DNA of 64,000 nt from Pseudomonadota bacterium (GTDB lineage: Bacteria > Myxococcota_A > Polyangia > Polyangiales > Polyangiaceae). Location of the stretch: NCBI GenBank assembly GCA_023398955.1, contig JAEWRL010000068.1, forward strand, positions 17,371 through 81,370, written 5' to 3'. This document shows positions 29,401-36,856 of the stretch, in pieces; within the stretch, counting starts at the first letter, position 1; each line of letters opens with the position of its first letter. A program made the position numbers and the translations under genes. The notes under the pieces are model-generated. The model was not told the DNA's origin. It worked only from the letters and a program-made list of their open reading frames with translations, and searched no databases.

Positions 29401-29729
29401 GCGCCCGCCTCAGCCGCAGTTACCAAAGCTTCCGCTGATGCATAGCGCCCGGTCTCGAGTAGCTCCCCCAGAGCACGCCGCACGAGCTCAGGGGTCGTCG
29501 CCTGGCCCAGGCGAACTCGAGTCAGCGTTTCGCGATGGCTCCACCGCCCCGCCTCGTTCAGAACGCTGACGCCAACCAGCGGTTTCCGTAACAGGTGCTC
29601 GGGGATCTCCGGGTCCTGGAGGCTTGCAGCGTTCAGCTCCGGGCTGATGTCGGGCTCAGTGGCCGATGACAGCGAAACGTGCAAAACGGCAGCAATGGCC
29701 AGCACGAGCGCCGCGAACCGATGGGGCAT
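26442..29729 (-). CDS. Omp85/BamA-family outer-membrane protein with POTRA domains
   Basis: A 1,095-residue protein with a signal peptide (cleavage after about residue 23). Several POTRA-type repeats follow: VKDIHVQANAFDHAEIVRAA, MIRFEGVKRFDSTTLLGSLM, LHDVEFAGNAGLVDVDLF and VSKVIIAGAHGTNESLLRRR each start one. The last about 400 residues are a beta-barrel of the Bac_surface_Ag type, with FFLGGAGSLRGF (the conserved G-x-RGF loop motif) and a terminal Phe in FHFSIGLF, the outer-membrane insertion signal. Omp85 proteins insert or translocate proteins across the outer membrane. It is larger than BamA (about 800) and has a cysteine-rich insert near residues 455-515. It lies 223 bases upstream of the ABC pair on the same strand. 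It may be a paralogue of BamA or TamA rather than BamA itself. Confidence 0.87.
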   Translation of the reverse strand: MPHRFAALVLAIAAVLHVSLSSATEPDISPELNAASLQDPEIPEHLLRKPLVGVSVLNEAGRWSHRETLTRVRLGQATTPELVRRALGELLETGRYASAEALVTAAEAGAELQLIVVPRRIVKDIHVQANAFDHAEIVRAARLQPGDELTPDGLRSMTDRVRVWLRHRGYPHAAVTVRTLETEAPIAVLVHVDVSAGSPATIDTRQFAVQPFPPLASLRGHLDGYAVRAGDIADERLLDEADTSLAVQLRAAGWLEAAVDHELRGEHGRELRIVIHAGPFYMIRFEGVKRFDSTTLLGSLMLQSKGDPSTPLLVERLRDFYRNHGLLDARVRLWESKSADGSTKTLRFSVNEGEPVRIVQRFYPCLLGPRDAGEVDSEIESILDEELPGPPFFGAANAKVLGATNAPARGGRAEPFVPDPFHTYVPEVYDRGIAHLQEMYRSEGWLSATVDPPVLMRRACHPDSPPRGCIPVGALQTPEERCLYDRYGVPLPIEHGAEAGPCSDRAPPGVSCENEARLFIPIRIGPRSMLHDVEFAGNAGLVDVDLFEAAELELGGPVSLAGLESARRRIASVYAEEGFAFASVEYRLALSPDKSRARAIFDINEGERVIVSKVIIAGAHGTNESLLRRRIALREGLPYRRSLVRATEERLATLGVFSSITVGMEDPQVPAREKVVLVNVVERLPQYLDVRPGFSTGEGLRIALEYGHRNVASEAIALTLRVQLGYLPSALILESDVRQKYDDLEDMERLERRNSARLDFPEIGLGPLFPFSVEGVDVRDNARDFGLTKDAGIVTLTYRPSRRVSVQAGSSIERNTATIFGTDASTARAIATYIAAHPSRRNSFRVPEGTSVAFAQRFGFTWDRRNAPLDATSGTLVSTSVEHVHAVPVRNEAASPPEASSLTNPFAMTTSDFLRLTQRLAAYVQLSRKGVALAGSFSWGRNHQLVDGSRTYPDRLFFLGGAGSLRGFLQDSLVPEDVAEQLLAPDSDLTLNQVVIRGGDFFVNPRAELRIPLGQVVQTALFLDAGNLWANLQDINYLRLRYAIGSGLRVATPVGPLAFDYGFNVERIMDRLFPNRRNQRTWESLGAFHFSIGLF

Positions 29730-29987
29730 GACGCCGGGTGATCTACACTAGATAGGGTCTGCCGCGGGTACCTTCCGGCCAAGGTGCCGTCCCGGGAGAG
29801 AGTTTCTTTCTCGTGCGGCCGATAGGTTGGCTGGTTTTCGTTCAGGTGGTGGGGATCTCACGTGAATTGTGTTGCTGTCGCCGTATGTTCGCACGGCGCG
29901 CCAGGACTTCACGACGCGTCGCCACTGCACCCAAGGCATGTGGCGTCTGCCGCACGGACGCGGCTTGTAGAGTGGATCGAACGGCAT

Positions 29988-31253
29988 ATGTCGCGAACGC
30001 CGCAGCGCAGGGCACAACAACACACTGTATTTCGTCGGCGATGGCTTCGACTCCTCGTGGTGGTTGCTGCGGCCGCCGCAGGCGGATTGGCGCTCACGTG
30101 GTATGCCGTGCACCGGTTCGAATGGGCGGGGCCCCTCGTGGCGAACAGCCTTCGCGCGGTACTCGGGGCGGAGAACGTGGCGCGCCTCGAGGATACGGCA
30201 TACGGGGTGGAGGATGGCATCAACCGGGTAATCCGGCGCGGCGAGAAGCCACGGGCCTATTGGCGCGTCGAAGACGCGGGCCTCGATGTGACCCAGGATG
30301 AAGCGGCAGGCGAGGCAGCGGAACAAGCCGAGCTTCCACCCTTCAGGCCGAAGCGTGTCGGTCCGGTTCACGCTTCCTGGTCAGCTCCTGGGGACGGAGA
30401 GTGGATACCGATACGCGATCCGCGTTGGCCAGACGTCGACCCCCTCATGTACAAGACGCTCCTGCACCCCGATCGAAATCGGTCGTGGGCAGAGTTGTTC
30501 GTCGTCGCGCTCGATCTGCGTCGCGTCGCCATCAAGCCGAGGCTGGGCACCCGTGAGCCTGCTCCCAACGTAGACCCAGAACCTGTGCTCGATCGGCCTG
30601 GGACTATCCCCCCCAGTGAGCACGAGCGCACGCTTGCCGCCTTCAACGGCGGTTTCATGACCGAACATGGCAAGTACGGGATGATGCTGGACGGCGTAAC
30701 GATCGTGAAGCCCCATGGGCGTGCCTGCACCTTCGCGAAGTACCAGGATGGTCCTCTACGCATTGCGTCGTGGTCCCGTGTGGTAGATGACCTTCCCGAG
30801 ATGGAGTGGTTCCGACAAACTCCCAACTGCATGGTCGAGGCCGGCAACCTTCATCCGGTTCTGGCTAGTGGGACGGAGAAGCACTGGGGAGCTACGCTCG
30901 ACGGGGATACGGTCATTCGTCGCTCGGCGATTGGGCTCGATGAATCCGGCGAGACTCTGTACGTGAGCATCAGCAATCATACGACGGCGAAGGCCGTGGC
31001 GGTGGGCATGCAGCACGTAGGTGCGGTGGCCGTCGCGCAGCTCGATGTCAACTGGTCGTATCCAAAGTTCGTCGTGTTTCGCGCCCCGGCGCCCGGTGAG
31101 CCGTTGCAGGCGGAAGCACTCGCGGAGGGCTTCGAGTTTCGGCGCGGGGAGTACCTCAGGGACAAGTCGCTGCGCGATTTCTTCTATGTCACATACCGAG
31201 GGCCCGGAGTCTCATCCGCGGAGCCCTCCAAGTTGGGTTCTGCGGAGCACTGA
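29988..31253 (+). CDS. phosphodiester-glycosidase-like (NAGPA/DUF2233) membrane-anchored protein
   Basis: From ATG 29988 the product has 421 residues. A basic N-terminus and one hydrophobic helix (WLRLLVVVAAAAAGGLALTW) anchor it, leaving the rest outside the cytoplasm. The domain from about residue 180 matches the exopolysaccharide phosphodiester glycosidase family: AAFNGGFMTEHGKYGMMLDG, TCMV-type core, AIGLDESGETLYVSIS and a late VAQLDVNWSYPKFVVF. Family members remove phosphate-linked GlcNAc caps or act on exopolysaccharide. An earlier GTG start at 29862 exists. mutM starts four bases after the stop and rpiA follows, so the three are probably one transcript, though their functions do not connect. 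Confidence 0.8.
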   Translation: MSRTPQRRAQQHTVFRRRWLRLLVVVAAAAAGGLALTWYAVHRFEWAGPLVANSLRAVLGAENVARLEDTAYGVEDGINRVIRRGEKPRAYWRVEDAGLDVTQDEAAGEAAEQAELPPFRPKRVGPVHASWSAPGDGEWIPIRDPRWPDVDPLMYKTLLHPDRNRSWAELFVVALDLRRVAIKPRLGTREPAPNVDPEPVLDRPGTIPPSEHERTLAAFNGGFMTEHGKYGMMLDGVTIVKPHGRACTFAKYQDGPLRIASWSRVVDDLPEMEWFRQTPNCMVEAGNLHPVLASGTEKHWGATLDGDTVIRRSAIGLDESGETLYVSISNHTTAKAVAVGMQHVGAVAVAQLDVNWSYPKFVVFRAPAPGEPLQAEALAEGFEFRRGEYLRDKSLRDFFYVTYRGPGVSSAEPSKLGSAEH

Positions 31254-31256
31254 AGC

Positions 31257-32132
31257 GTGCCGGAGCTGCCTGAAGTCGAGATCACGCGGCGCGCCATCGA
31301 GCCGTTTCTGCTCCAGCGGCGCATCCACTCGGTCGAAACGACGCCTCCCAGTTACTTCTTCCTTACGCCCCCGGAGGCCCTCCATACTCATCTCCCAGGA
31401 CGCTGCTGCCTCGAGGTCATCCGGATTGGGAAGTACCTGATGGCGCCCTTGGACGATGGCTGGTCCCTGCACCTGCACCTCGGCATGACGGGACAAGTGT
31501 TGTCTGGGCGCGTTCCAGGGATGCTTCCCCCCAGCCGAGCGTGCGCGCCGAGACCGAGCACCTCAGCGCTTCGGGAACTCCGCCCGGATCGCCACAGCCA
31601 CCTCTTGATTCACTTCGCGGATGCCGGCCCATCTTTGATGGTCCGGGACGTGCGGAAGTTTGGCAAGTGCGCCCTTCGCCCCCCTGGGCAGCTCGAGCCG
31701 CGGCACGCACGCCTTGGGCCTGACGCCCTCGACATTCGGGCGGACGAGCTCTACGAAGCCACGAGACGGCGCAAGGTCGACATAAAGACCCTCCTACTCG
31801 ATCAGTCGGTGCTCGCGGGCGTGGGCAACATCTATGCGGATGAGGCGCTCTTCCTTGCCGGCTTGAGGCCAACTCGCTCTGCAGCCAAGCTCACGCTCCG
31901 ACAGTGCTCCTCCCTCGTCGCGGCGCTGCGTCGGGTGCTGGCCGAAGCGATAGCCCGCGGAGGCTCGTCGATCAGCGACTTCGTACACCTGGACGGGTCG
32001 GGTGGCGGGTTTCAGCGCTGTCACTCCGTGTATGGCCGCAGTGGTCAGCCGTGCCGTAGTTGTGGCGTGTTGATTAGGCGCCTGGTAACAGGGGGGCGCT
32101 CTGCTCACTTCTGCCCGCGGTGCCAGCATTGA
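31257..32132 (+). CDS. mutM: formamidopyrimidine-DNA glycosylase
   Basis: MutM/Fpg removes 8-oxoguanine and ring-opened purines from DNA and nicks the abasic site. The GTG start gives Pro2-Glu3 (MPELPEVEITRRAI), the catalytic N-terminal proline and acid. LHLHLGMTGQV, MVRDVRKFGKC and LLLDQSVLAGVGNIYADEAL are the helix-two-turn-helix region, and the C-terminal zinc finger reads CRSCG...FCPRC (four cysteines). Length is 291, slightly above the usual about 270 because of a basic insertion around residues 83-115. It starts four bases after the preceding gene. Confidence 0.95.
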   Translation: MPELPEVEITRRAIEPFLLQRRIHSVETTPPSYFFLTPPEALHTHLPGRCCLEVIRIGKYLMAPLDDGWSLHLHLGMTGQVLSGRVPGMLPPSRACAPRPSTSALRELRPDRHSHLLIHFADAGPSLMVRDVRKFGKCALRPPGQLEPRHARLGPDALDIRADELYEATRRRKVDIKTLLLDQSVLAGVGNIYADEALFLAGLRPTRSAAKLTLRQCSSLVAALRRVLAEAIARGGSSISDFVHLDGSGGGFQRCHSVYGRSGQPCRSCGVLIRRLVTGGRSAHFCPRCQH

Positions 32133-32196
32133 ACGCGCGCTCTCGCGGCTCCTTCAGCAAGGCGACACCCCGCTGACGCTCTCCAGGAGAGGTTTC

Positions 32197-32877
32197 ATGT
32201 TGGAAGAAGAAGCGAAACGACTCGCAGCCCAGGAGGCTGTGCGACTACTTCCCGATGAGGGCGTCATCGGGCTGGGAACAGGGTCCACCGCCAAGTACTT
32301 CATCGATGCCCTCGCTGTTGCTGTCCGGCAGGGGAAGCGCTTGCGAGGGGTTCCGACGAGCGAGGCCAGTCGTGCTCAGGCCGAAGCTCTGGGGATCGAG
32401 CTGCTGCTGGATGCGGGACCCTGGAGCATCGATCTCTGCGTGGATGGTGCCGACGAGGTCGATGCCGACCTCGATCTCATCAAAGGCGGAGGAGGGTCGC
32501 ACACGCGCGAGAAGATCGTCAACTTCGCGTCCAAGCGGAACGTCATCGTCGTCGATGAAAGAAAGCTGAGCCGGCGACTTGGCGAAAAGTGGCCCGTGCC
32601 CGTGGAGATCCTGGAGTTTGGTTGGCGCGCGACGATGGACGCGCTCTCGCAGTTCGGTTCCTGCACGCGCCGCTGCCGAGGGGACCACGAGGTACGCACT
32701 GATTGCGGCAACTTCATCTGCGACGTGAAGGTGGGGCCCATGTCTGAGCCAGCGCTCGTGGACGGACGGATCCGCGCTATCCCTGGCGTTGTCGAGACGG
32801 GGCTGTTCTGCGGTCGCGCGGACGTAGTCATCGTTGCCGGAGTGGGTGGCGTACGAACCCTCACCAAAGGCGGCTAG
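32197..32877 (+). CDS. rpiA: ribose-5-phosphate isomerase A
   Basis: RpiA interconverts ribose 5-phosphate and ribulose 5-phosphate in the pentose phosphate pathway. ATG 32197 has GGAGAGG five bases upstream. GVIGLGTGSTAKYFIDAL is the phosphate-binding GTGST motif, CVDGADEVDADLDLIKGGGG carries the catalytic Asp pair, and REKIV supplies the catalytic Glu region; the residues before it are Ser-His-Thr rather than the usual Ala-Leu-Leu/Thr. IPGVVETGLF and VIVAGVGGVRTL close the fold. Length 226 is normal. It is the last gene of the short plus-strand run from 29988. Confidence 0.95.
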   Translation: MLEEEAKRLAAQEAVRLLPDEGVIGLGTGSTAKYFIDALAVAVRQGKRLRGVPTSEASRAQAEALGIELLLDAGPWSIDLCVDGADEVDADLDLIKGGGGSHTREKIVNFASKRNVIVVDERKLSRRLGEKWPVPVEILEFGWRATMDALSQFGSCTRRCRGDHEVRTDCGNFICDVKVGPMSEPALVDGRIRAIPGVVETGLFCGRADVVIVAGVGGVRTLTKGG

Positions 32878-33136
32878 CCAGTCAGTCCAGCGCGTCGCGG
32901 GGCCAACCGGCATCCGAGCGTCAGCGCAACGGATTCCCTATTCCCTGGAACGACGCGGATCTCGAAGGGGTCGCGGAGCATGCCGGGGCTGGGCATCTCT
33001 GTTGAGTGGTCGCCCGTTTTCGCCGGCGATACTACCTTTCTGTTAGTTGAGGCACGCGAAGATTGACAGGCTGCCCGGGTTGCGGGAAGGATCGCCTCCA
33101 GTTTCCGTCGTTTCGGTGACCCGATTGAGCGAAAGC

Positions 33137-33913
33137 GTGGCGACACATCCTCTCCGCATCGAAGTAGCAGGCCAAACGGACGTTGGTCGGAAGCGCACAC
33201 ACAACGAGGACAACTTCGCGATCATGCCGGAGTTTGGCCTCTACGTGGTGGCCGACGGCATGGGTGGGCATGCGTCCGGCGAGATCGCGTCGGGTATGGC
33301 CGTCGAGACTCTGCGAGAGTTCTTCGACGCCACCGGGGCGGATCCAGAGCGGACTTGGCCGTACAAAATGGACCGAAGCCGGGGATACGAGGAGAACCGG
33401 CTCATTACCGGAATCAAGCTGTGTAACCTGCGCATCTACGAGGCGGCCCAGAGGAACCCTCGGCAGCGCGGGATGGGCACTACCTTGGTTTCCCTGTTCG
33501 CTGTCGAGGACGGTATCTACGTTGCCCATGTTGGGGACAGCCGGGTCTATCGGGTCCGCGACGGGCAGATGGACCAGCTCACTGAAGACCACTCGCTGCT
33601 GAACGACTACAAGAAAATGAAGCGGCTCAGCGAGGAGGAGGAGCGGAACTTCCCGCACAAGAACGTGATCGTTCGCGCGCTCGGGATGAAGGATACCGTC
33701 AAGGTGGATACGCGACTGGAAGAGCCGAGAGCCGGCGACATGATGCTGCTCTGTACCGATGGGTTGTGTGGTCCCGTGAGCGACGAGGAGATCCTGGAGA
33801 TCATCAAGTCCAATCAGGATCTTCCGGCGACAGTCAGTCAGCTGATCGCGAGTGCCAACGCCTCGGGAGGACCCGACAACATCACCTGTGTGATTGCTCG
33901 CTGGGTCGAGTAG
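33137..33913 (+). CDS. PP2C-family Ser/Thr protein phosphatase
   Basis: A 258-residue metal-dependent phosphatase that would reverse Ser/Thr kinase signalling in the cytoplasm. QTDVGRKRTHNEDNFAIMP and YVVADGMGGHASGE contain the motif I/II metal-binding acids (NED, DGMGGH), GMGTTLVSLFAV and YVAHVGDSRVYRVRDGQ the central strands, and LLCTDGLCGPVSDEEI with GGPDNITCVIARW the last metal site. There is no membrane or sensory domain. The start is uncertain: GTG 33137 follows GAGCGAAAG, whereas the frame extends to TTG 33047 and has GTG 33116. The kinase it opposes could be the large kinase at 50.8-55.2 kb, but nothing in the sequence shows it. Confidence 0.93.
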   Translation: MATHPLRIEVAGQTDVGRKRTHNEDNFAIMPEFGLYVVADGMGGHASGEIASGMAVETLREFFDATGADPERTWPYKMDRSRGYEENRLITGIKLCNLRIYEAAQRNPRQRGMGTTLVSLFAVEDGIYVAHVGDSRVYRVRDGQMDQLTEDHSLLNDYKKMKRLSEEEERNFPHKNVIVRALGMKDTVKVDTRLEEPRAGDMMLLCTDGLCGPVSDEEILEIIKSNQDLPATVSQLIASANASGGPDNITCVIARWVE

Positions 33914-33939
33914 GGCCCCCCGGGAACGATTGACCAGGC

Positions 33940-34326
33940 TTAGCGGGGCGCAATGATCCTGACTGGAGATGGAGCAGGCGCCCGTTCCGGTTCCCCTGAG
34001 AGCGGGCGGAGCACTAGATACGTGACCAGCACCACGGAGAGCATCAACGCGCTGGTGATGAGGTACGTCTGGACGGGAGGAAACCGATCCGTACTCCAGC
34101 GATCTGCGTAGAATTTGCCTCCACTCCTCTCCCGCAGCTTCTGCTGAACACCAGCGAGCACATCGACGGGAGGCACGGTTTCCGTCATGACGCGACGCAG
34201 TAGGGACGGCAACTCGTCCTCGTCGCTCCTCCTCGCAGCGACGGAGGGTTCAGACGGTTGCGGCCGTTCGGCAGAGGAACTATTGTCCTCGCGCAGGTTT
34301 GGGTGGGGCGTTCGGGGTTGGTTCAT
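33940..34326 (-). CDS. putative single-span anti-sigma factor
   Basis: The 128-residue product has a charged/Pro-rich cytoplasmic N-terminus, a short conserved-looking segment (LPSLLRRVMTETVPPVDVL) and one membrane helix near residues 88-108 (TYLITSALMLSVVLVTYLVL), ending in a short basic tail. Its ATG overlaps the stop of the ECF sigma gene by four bases (34323-34326), the usual arrangement for an anti-sigma partner. It has no zinc-binding HxxxCxxC motif, so it is not a ZAS-type anti-sigma. Identification rests on context and topology. Confidence 0.6.
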   Translation of the reverse strand: MNQPRTPHPNLREDNSSSAERPQPSEPSVAARRSDEDELPSLLRRVMTETVPPVDVLAGVQQKLRERSGGKFYADRWSTDRFPPVQTYLITSALMLSVVLVTYLVLRPLSGEPERAPAPSPVRIIAPR

Positions 34327-34928
34327 GGGATCGCATCTCCCAGCTCTCTTTCGACGCTTGCTTTCAACGCCGCACGAGCGCGATGGATTCGACTCTTGAC
34401 GGTACCCTCGGGCAAACCCGTGATCTCCGCGATTTCGTCGTAGCTCAGGTTCTCCACGTCTTTCAGGATCAGCACTTCTCGAAACTCCGGATGTAGCTCG
34501 CCGAGGCAGCGTTGTACGATTCGTTCGACTTGGTATCCTTCGGCGAGGTGATCGGGCCGCTCGAGCTCCCCCTGCGTCACCCCTTTGGCTTGTGTCAGCG
34601 CGGCACGCGCAGCGACCGGCTCGAGCTCCGTCTGGGCTGCTTCATGGCGCCTCGCGAGGTATATCGTGCGGTTTTTGCATAGGTTCACGGCGATCCGAAA
34701 GACCCATGTCGCGAGCTTGGAGTCGCCCCGGAACTGGTCAATCTTCTTGAAGACTTGGACGAATACATCCTGAGCCATGTCTTCGGCTTCATCGCGCCGC
34801 CCTAGCATGCGGTAGATGAGCCCGTAGACGCGACCGCCGTAGACCTCGACGAGCTCGTTGAACGCGCGCTCGTCTCGCGCCTTGAGACGCTTGATGAATA
34901 GGTCCTCGCTGTCTGCTGTGTCAGGCAC
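34323..34928 (-). CDS. ECF-family RNA polymerase sigma factor
   Basis: Length 201 from GTG 34928. Region 2 is clear: FNELVEVYGGRVYGLIYRML, RRDEAEDMAQDVFVQVFK and FRGDSKLATWVFRIAVNLCK (-10 recognition and core binding). Region 4 reads LGELHPEFREVLILKDVENL then SYDEIAEITGLPEGTVKSRI (helix-turn-helix for the -35 element). The linker between them is longer than in many ECF factors. It resembles the RpoE-like/ECF groups that respond to envelope stress. The next gene overlaps by four bases and is a likely membrane anti-sigma factor. I could not find an ECF-type autoregulatory promoter (GGAAC/TCTRA) upstream. Confidence 0.95.
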   Translation of the reverse strand: MPDTADSEDLFIKRLKARDERAFNELVEVYGGRVYGLIYRMLGRRDEAEDMAQDVFVQVFKKIDQFRGDSKLATWVFRIAVNLCKNRTIYLARRHEAAQTELEPVAARAALTQAKGVTQGELERPDHLAEGYQVERIVQRCLGELHPEFREVLILKDVENLSYDEIAEITGLPEGTVKSRIHRARAALKASVERELGDAIP

Positions 34929-35219
34929 GGTGCGTACCTAGGCTGCCATGAGTGTGCCGTGGGTGGGTATCAGGGTGACAGCTCCGGAGCCGAATACCTC
35001 GGTGCTCGGTCTGACCCTCCAATGCAGGGCAGGGACCTTGGACGGCCAGCTGCTACGGTCGCGCTCTCGGGTACACTCACCTTGCTGGCCACCATGGTAA
35101 AGCCCTCCGACAGCATTCCCGACCCCGAGTTCCCTGAGAGACGGGCTAGGCGTGGCCGAATTGAGCCGGCTCGCCCGGTAACGCGGGGAATACTCCCCGA
35201 CGGCGAGCTCGGCTTCTAG

Positions 35220-35290
35220 TTCCGGCACTAGGATTCGAACCTAGATTCAGGGATTCAAAGTCCCTTGTCCTGCCTTTAGACGATGCCGGA
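35220..35290 (-). tRNA. tRNA-Gln (anticodon UUG)
   Basis: On the minus strand the sequence folds as a full cloverleaf: acceptor TCCGGCA/TGCCGGA, D stem GTC/GAC, anticodon stem AGGGA/TCCCT with loop CTTTGAA (anticodon TTG), and T stem CTAGG/CCTAG around TTCGAAT. The weak U1-A72 end pair is the tRNA-Gln identity feature. The 3' CCA is not encoded. It stands alone just downstream of hemG on the same strand, with 49 bases between. Confidence 0.95.
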
Positions 35291-35339
35291 GTACGAGGAC
35301 GGCGGAGTCTAGCAAACGAATGGCGGCGTCAACAGTCGT

Positions 35340-36782
35340 CTAGACCAGATTTTCGGCAATCATCCTGCCTTGCCTGATGCAGTCCGGGATGCCAACGCCC
35401 CCATAGGCTGCGCCCGCCAACGTCAGGCCCGGCAGGGTGGCGAGGTGCTGCCGCATGGCCTCGAGTTTGCCCTCGTGTCCGACCAGGGGTTGCGGATTCG
35501 CCTTCGTGTAGCGGTAGACTCGCGTCAAGATGGGCGTCTCGATGCGGCCCATATAGCGGCGCAGCTCTTCGAGCGTCAGGCGGATCAGGTCTTCATCGCT
35601 CGATTGCTCAAGCTGGTGCTCATTTCGCCGGCCGCCGATGAAGCCCCGTAGGAGTACGTGGCCCTCGGGTGCACGGTGTTCCCATTTGCTGCTTACCCAG
35701 GTAGCGGCCATCAGAGAGCCCTCTCCTTTGGGTACGATGAATCCGACGCCGTCGAGCGAGTGCGCCAGCTGCTCTCGCCGAAATCCAAGGAACACCGTAG
35801 CCGTCGAGACGTAAGGGATTTGGCAGAGTATGTCGCGCGCGTGGCTGTCGGGTATCCAGCGCGCCGCGATGTAGGCAGGTACACAGAGGGCGACGCGATC
35901 GACCTCTAGGCCCTCCCCACCGGCCAAGTCCACCCCCCAACGTGCAGCATCGTCTGTTGGCGGACGGAGGCCGGTGACCTCCACCCCCGTGCGGATGCTG
36001 CCTGCGGGCAAAGCGGCAACGATTGCATCAGTGAGCTGCTGCATGCCCCCTCGCAACGAATAGAATGGACTGGGCGCTTCGTGGGGCGCTCTTCGCAACC
36101 ACCGGAACACGGCTGTGAGCGCGCCAAGCCGGGAGCGGCTGGAGTCGAGGCCGCCCTCACGCCGCTGCTGCGCTGCGAAAAGGCCCATGATGAGGCTGCC
36201 ATGCGAGCGTTCGAGAGCGAGGAGCTGAGGAAAGGTCGCCTTGATGCTCAACTCCTCGACGTCTCCAGCATAGATGCCACCCAACAGCGGCGCGGCCAGC
36301 CTCTCGGCTGCCTCCTTCCCGAATCGACGCGCAATGAAATGACCGAGCGCTTCGTCCTCGTCGGACTCCCGGCCGCGGATGAAGAGATCGGCGAGAGTCC
36401 GCATCTTGCCCCGCCAGGAGAGCAGCGGGGTCTGCAGCATGGGGCCGAGCCGGGTAGGCACGGCGAGCGCCATGCCCGCTGGCATCAGTTCAAGCTTTCC
36501 CTGATGTGCCACGTACACGTTTCTGGACTGGGTGCTGATGAGGTCAGCCGTGAGCCCGAGTTCCTCGCACAGCTGGGTCGCGTCTGGCTTGGTGCGGACG
36601 AAGGCGTCAGGTCCAGCGTCGATGAGGAATCCATCGATCAGCTCGGTTCTGATGTTGCCGCCGATGCGTGGTTGGCATTCGAGGAGCGTGACTCGTGCTC
36701 CCCGGCGACTTGCGGCATACGCGGTGGCGAGTCCGGCGATTCCACCCCCGACAACTGCCAGGTGAGGGGTCTGGCTATCCAT
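35340..36782 (-). CDS. hemG: protoporphyrinogen oxidase (HemY/PPOX type)
   Basis: A 480-residue FAD flavoprotein oxidising protoporphyrinogen IX to protoporphyrin IX with oxygen. LAVVGGGIAGLATAYAASRR is the FAD-binding GxGxxG motif, LLECQPRIGGNIRTE and GFLIDAGPDAFV are PPOX signatures, and YSLRGGMQQLTDAI, LVGHEGKL and LTLAGAAYGGVGIPDC are conserved later motifs. ATG 36782 is chosen over TTG 36794 because GGAG lies seven bases before it. It is the last gene of the ccmE-hemE-hemG run, 74 bases after hemE. The gene symbol hemG is used in the sense of PPOX; the enzyme is the oxygen-dependent HemY type. Confidence 0.95.
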   Translation of the reverse strand: MDSQTPHLAVVGGGIAGLATAYAASRRGARVTLLECQPRIGGNIRTELIDGFLIDAGPDAFVRTKPDATQLCEELGLTADLISTQSRNVYVAHQGKLELMPAGMALAVPTRLGPMLQTPLLSWRGKMRTLADLFIRGRESDEDEALGHFIARRFGKEAAERLAAPLLGGIYAGDVEELSIKATFPQLLALERSHGSLIMGLFAAQQRREGGLDSSRSRLGALTAVFRWLRRAPHEAPSPFYSLRGGMQQLTDAIVAALPAGSIRTGVEVTGLRPPTDDAARWGVDLAGGEGLEVDRVALCVPAYIAARWIPDSHARDILCQIPYVSTATVFLGFRREQLAHSLDGVGFIVPKGEGSLMAATWVSSKWEHRAPEGHVLLRGFIGGRRNEHQLEQSSDEDLIRLTLEELRRYMGRIETPILTRVYRYTKANPQPLVGHEGKLEAMRQHLATLPGLTLAGAAYGGVGIPDCIRQGRMIAENLV

Positions 36783-36856
36783 CTGCCGCTCCAAGAATCG
36801 TGCGGCATGGGACGGTGGCTCTCGGCACCGGTGCCTCGGGACCCATTCCCGAGTCT

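Noticed and set aside
34959..35219. Plus-strand 86-codon frame upstream of the tRNA.
   Set aside because: Arg/Pro-rich, no ribosome site, and it overlaps the sigma-factor upstream region; not protein-like.
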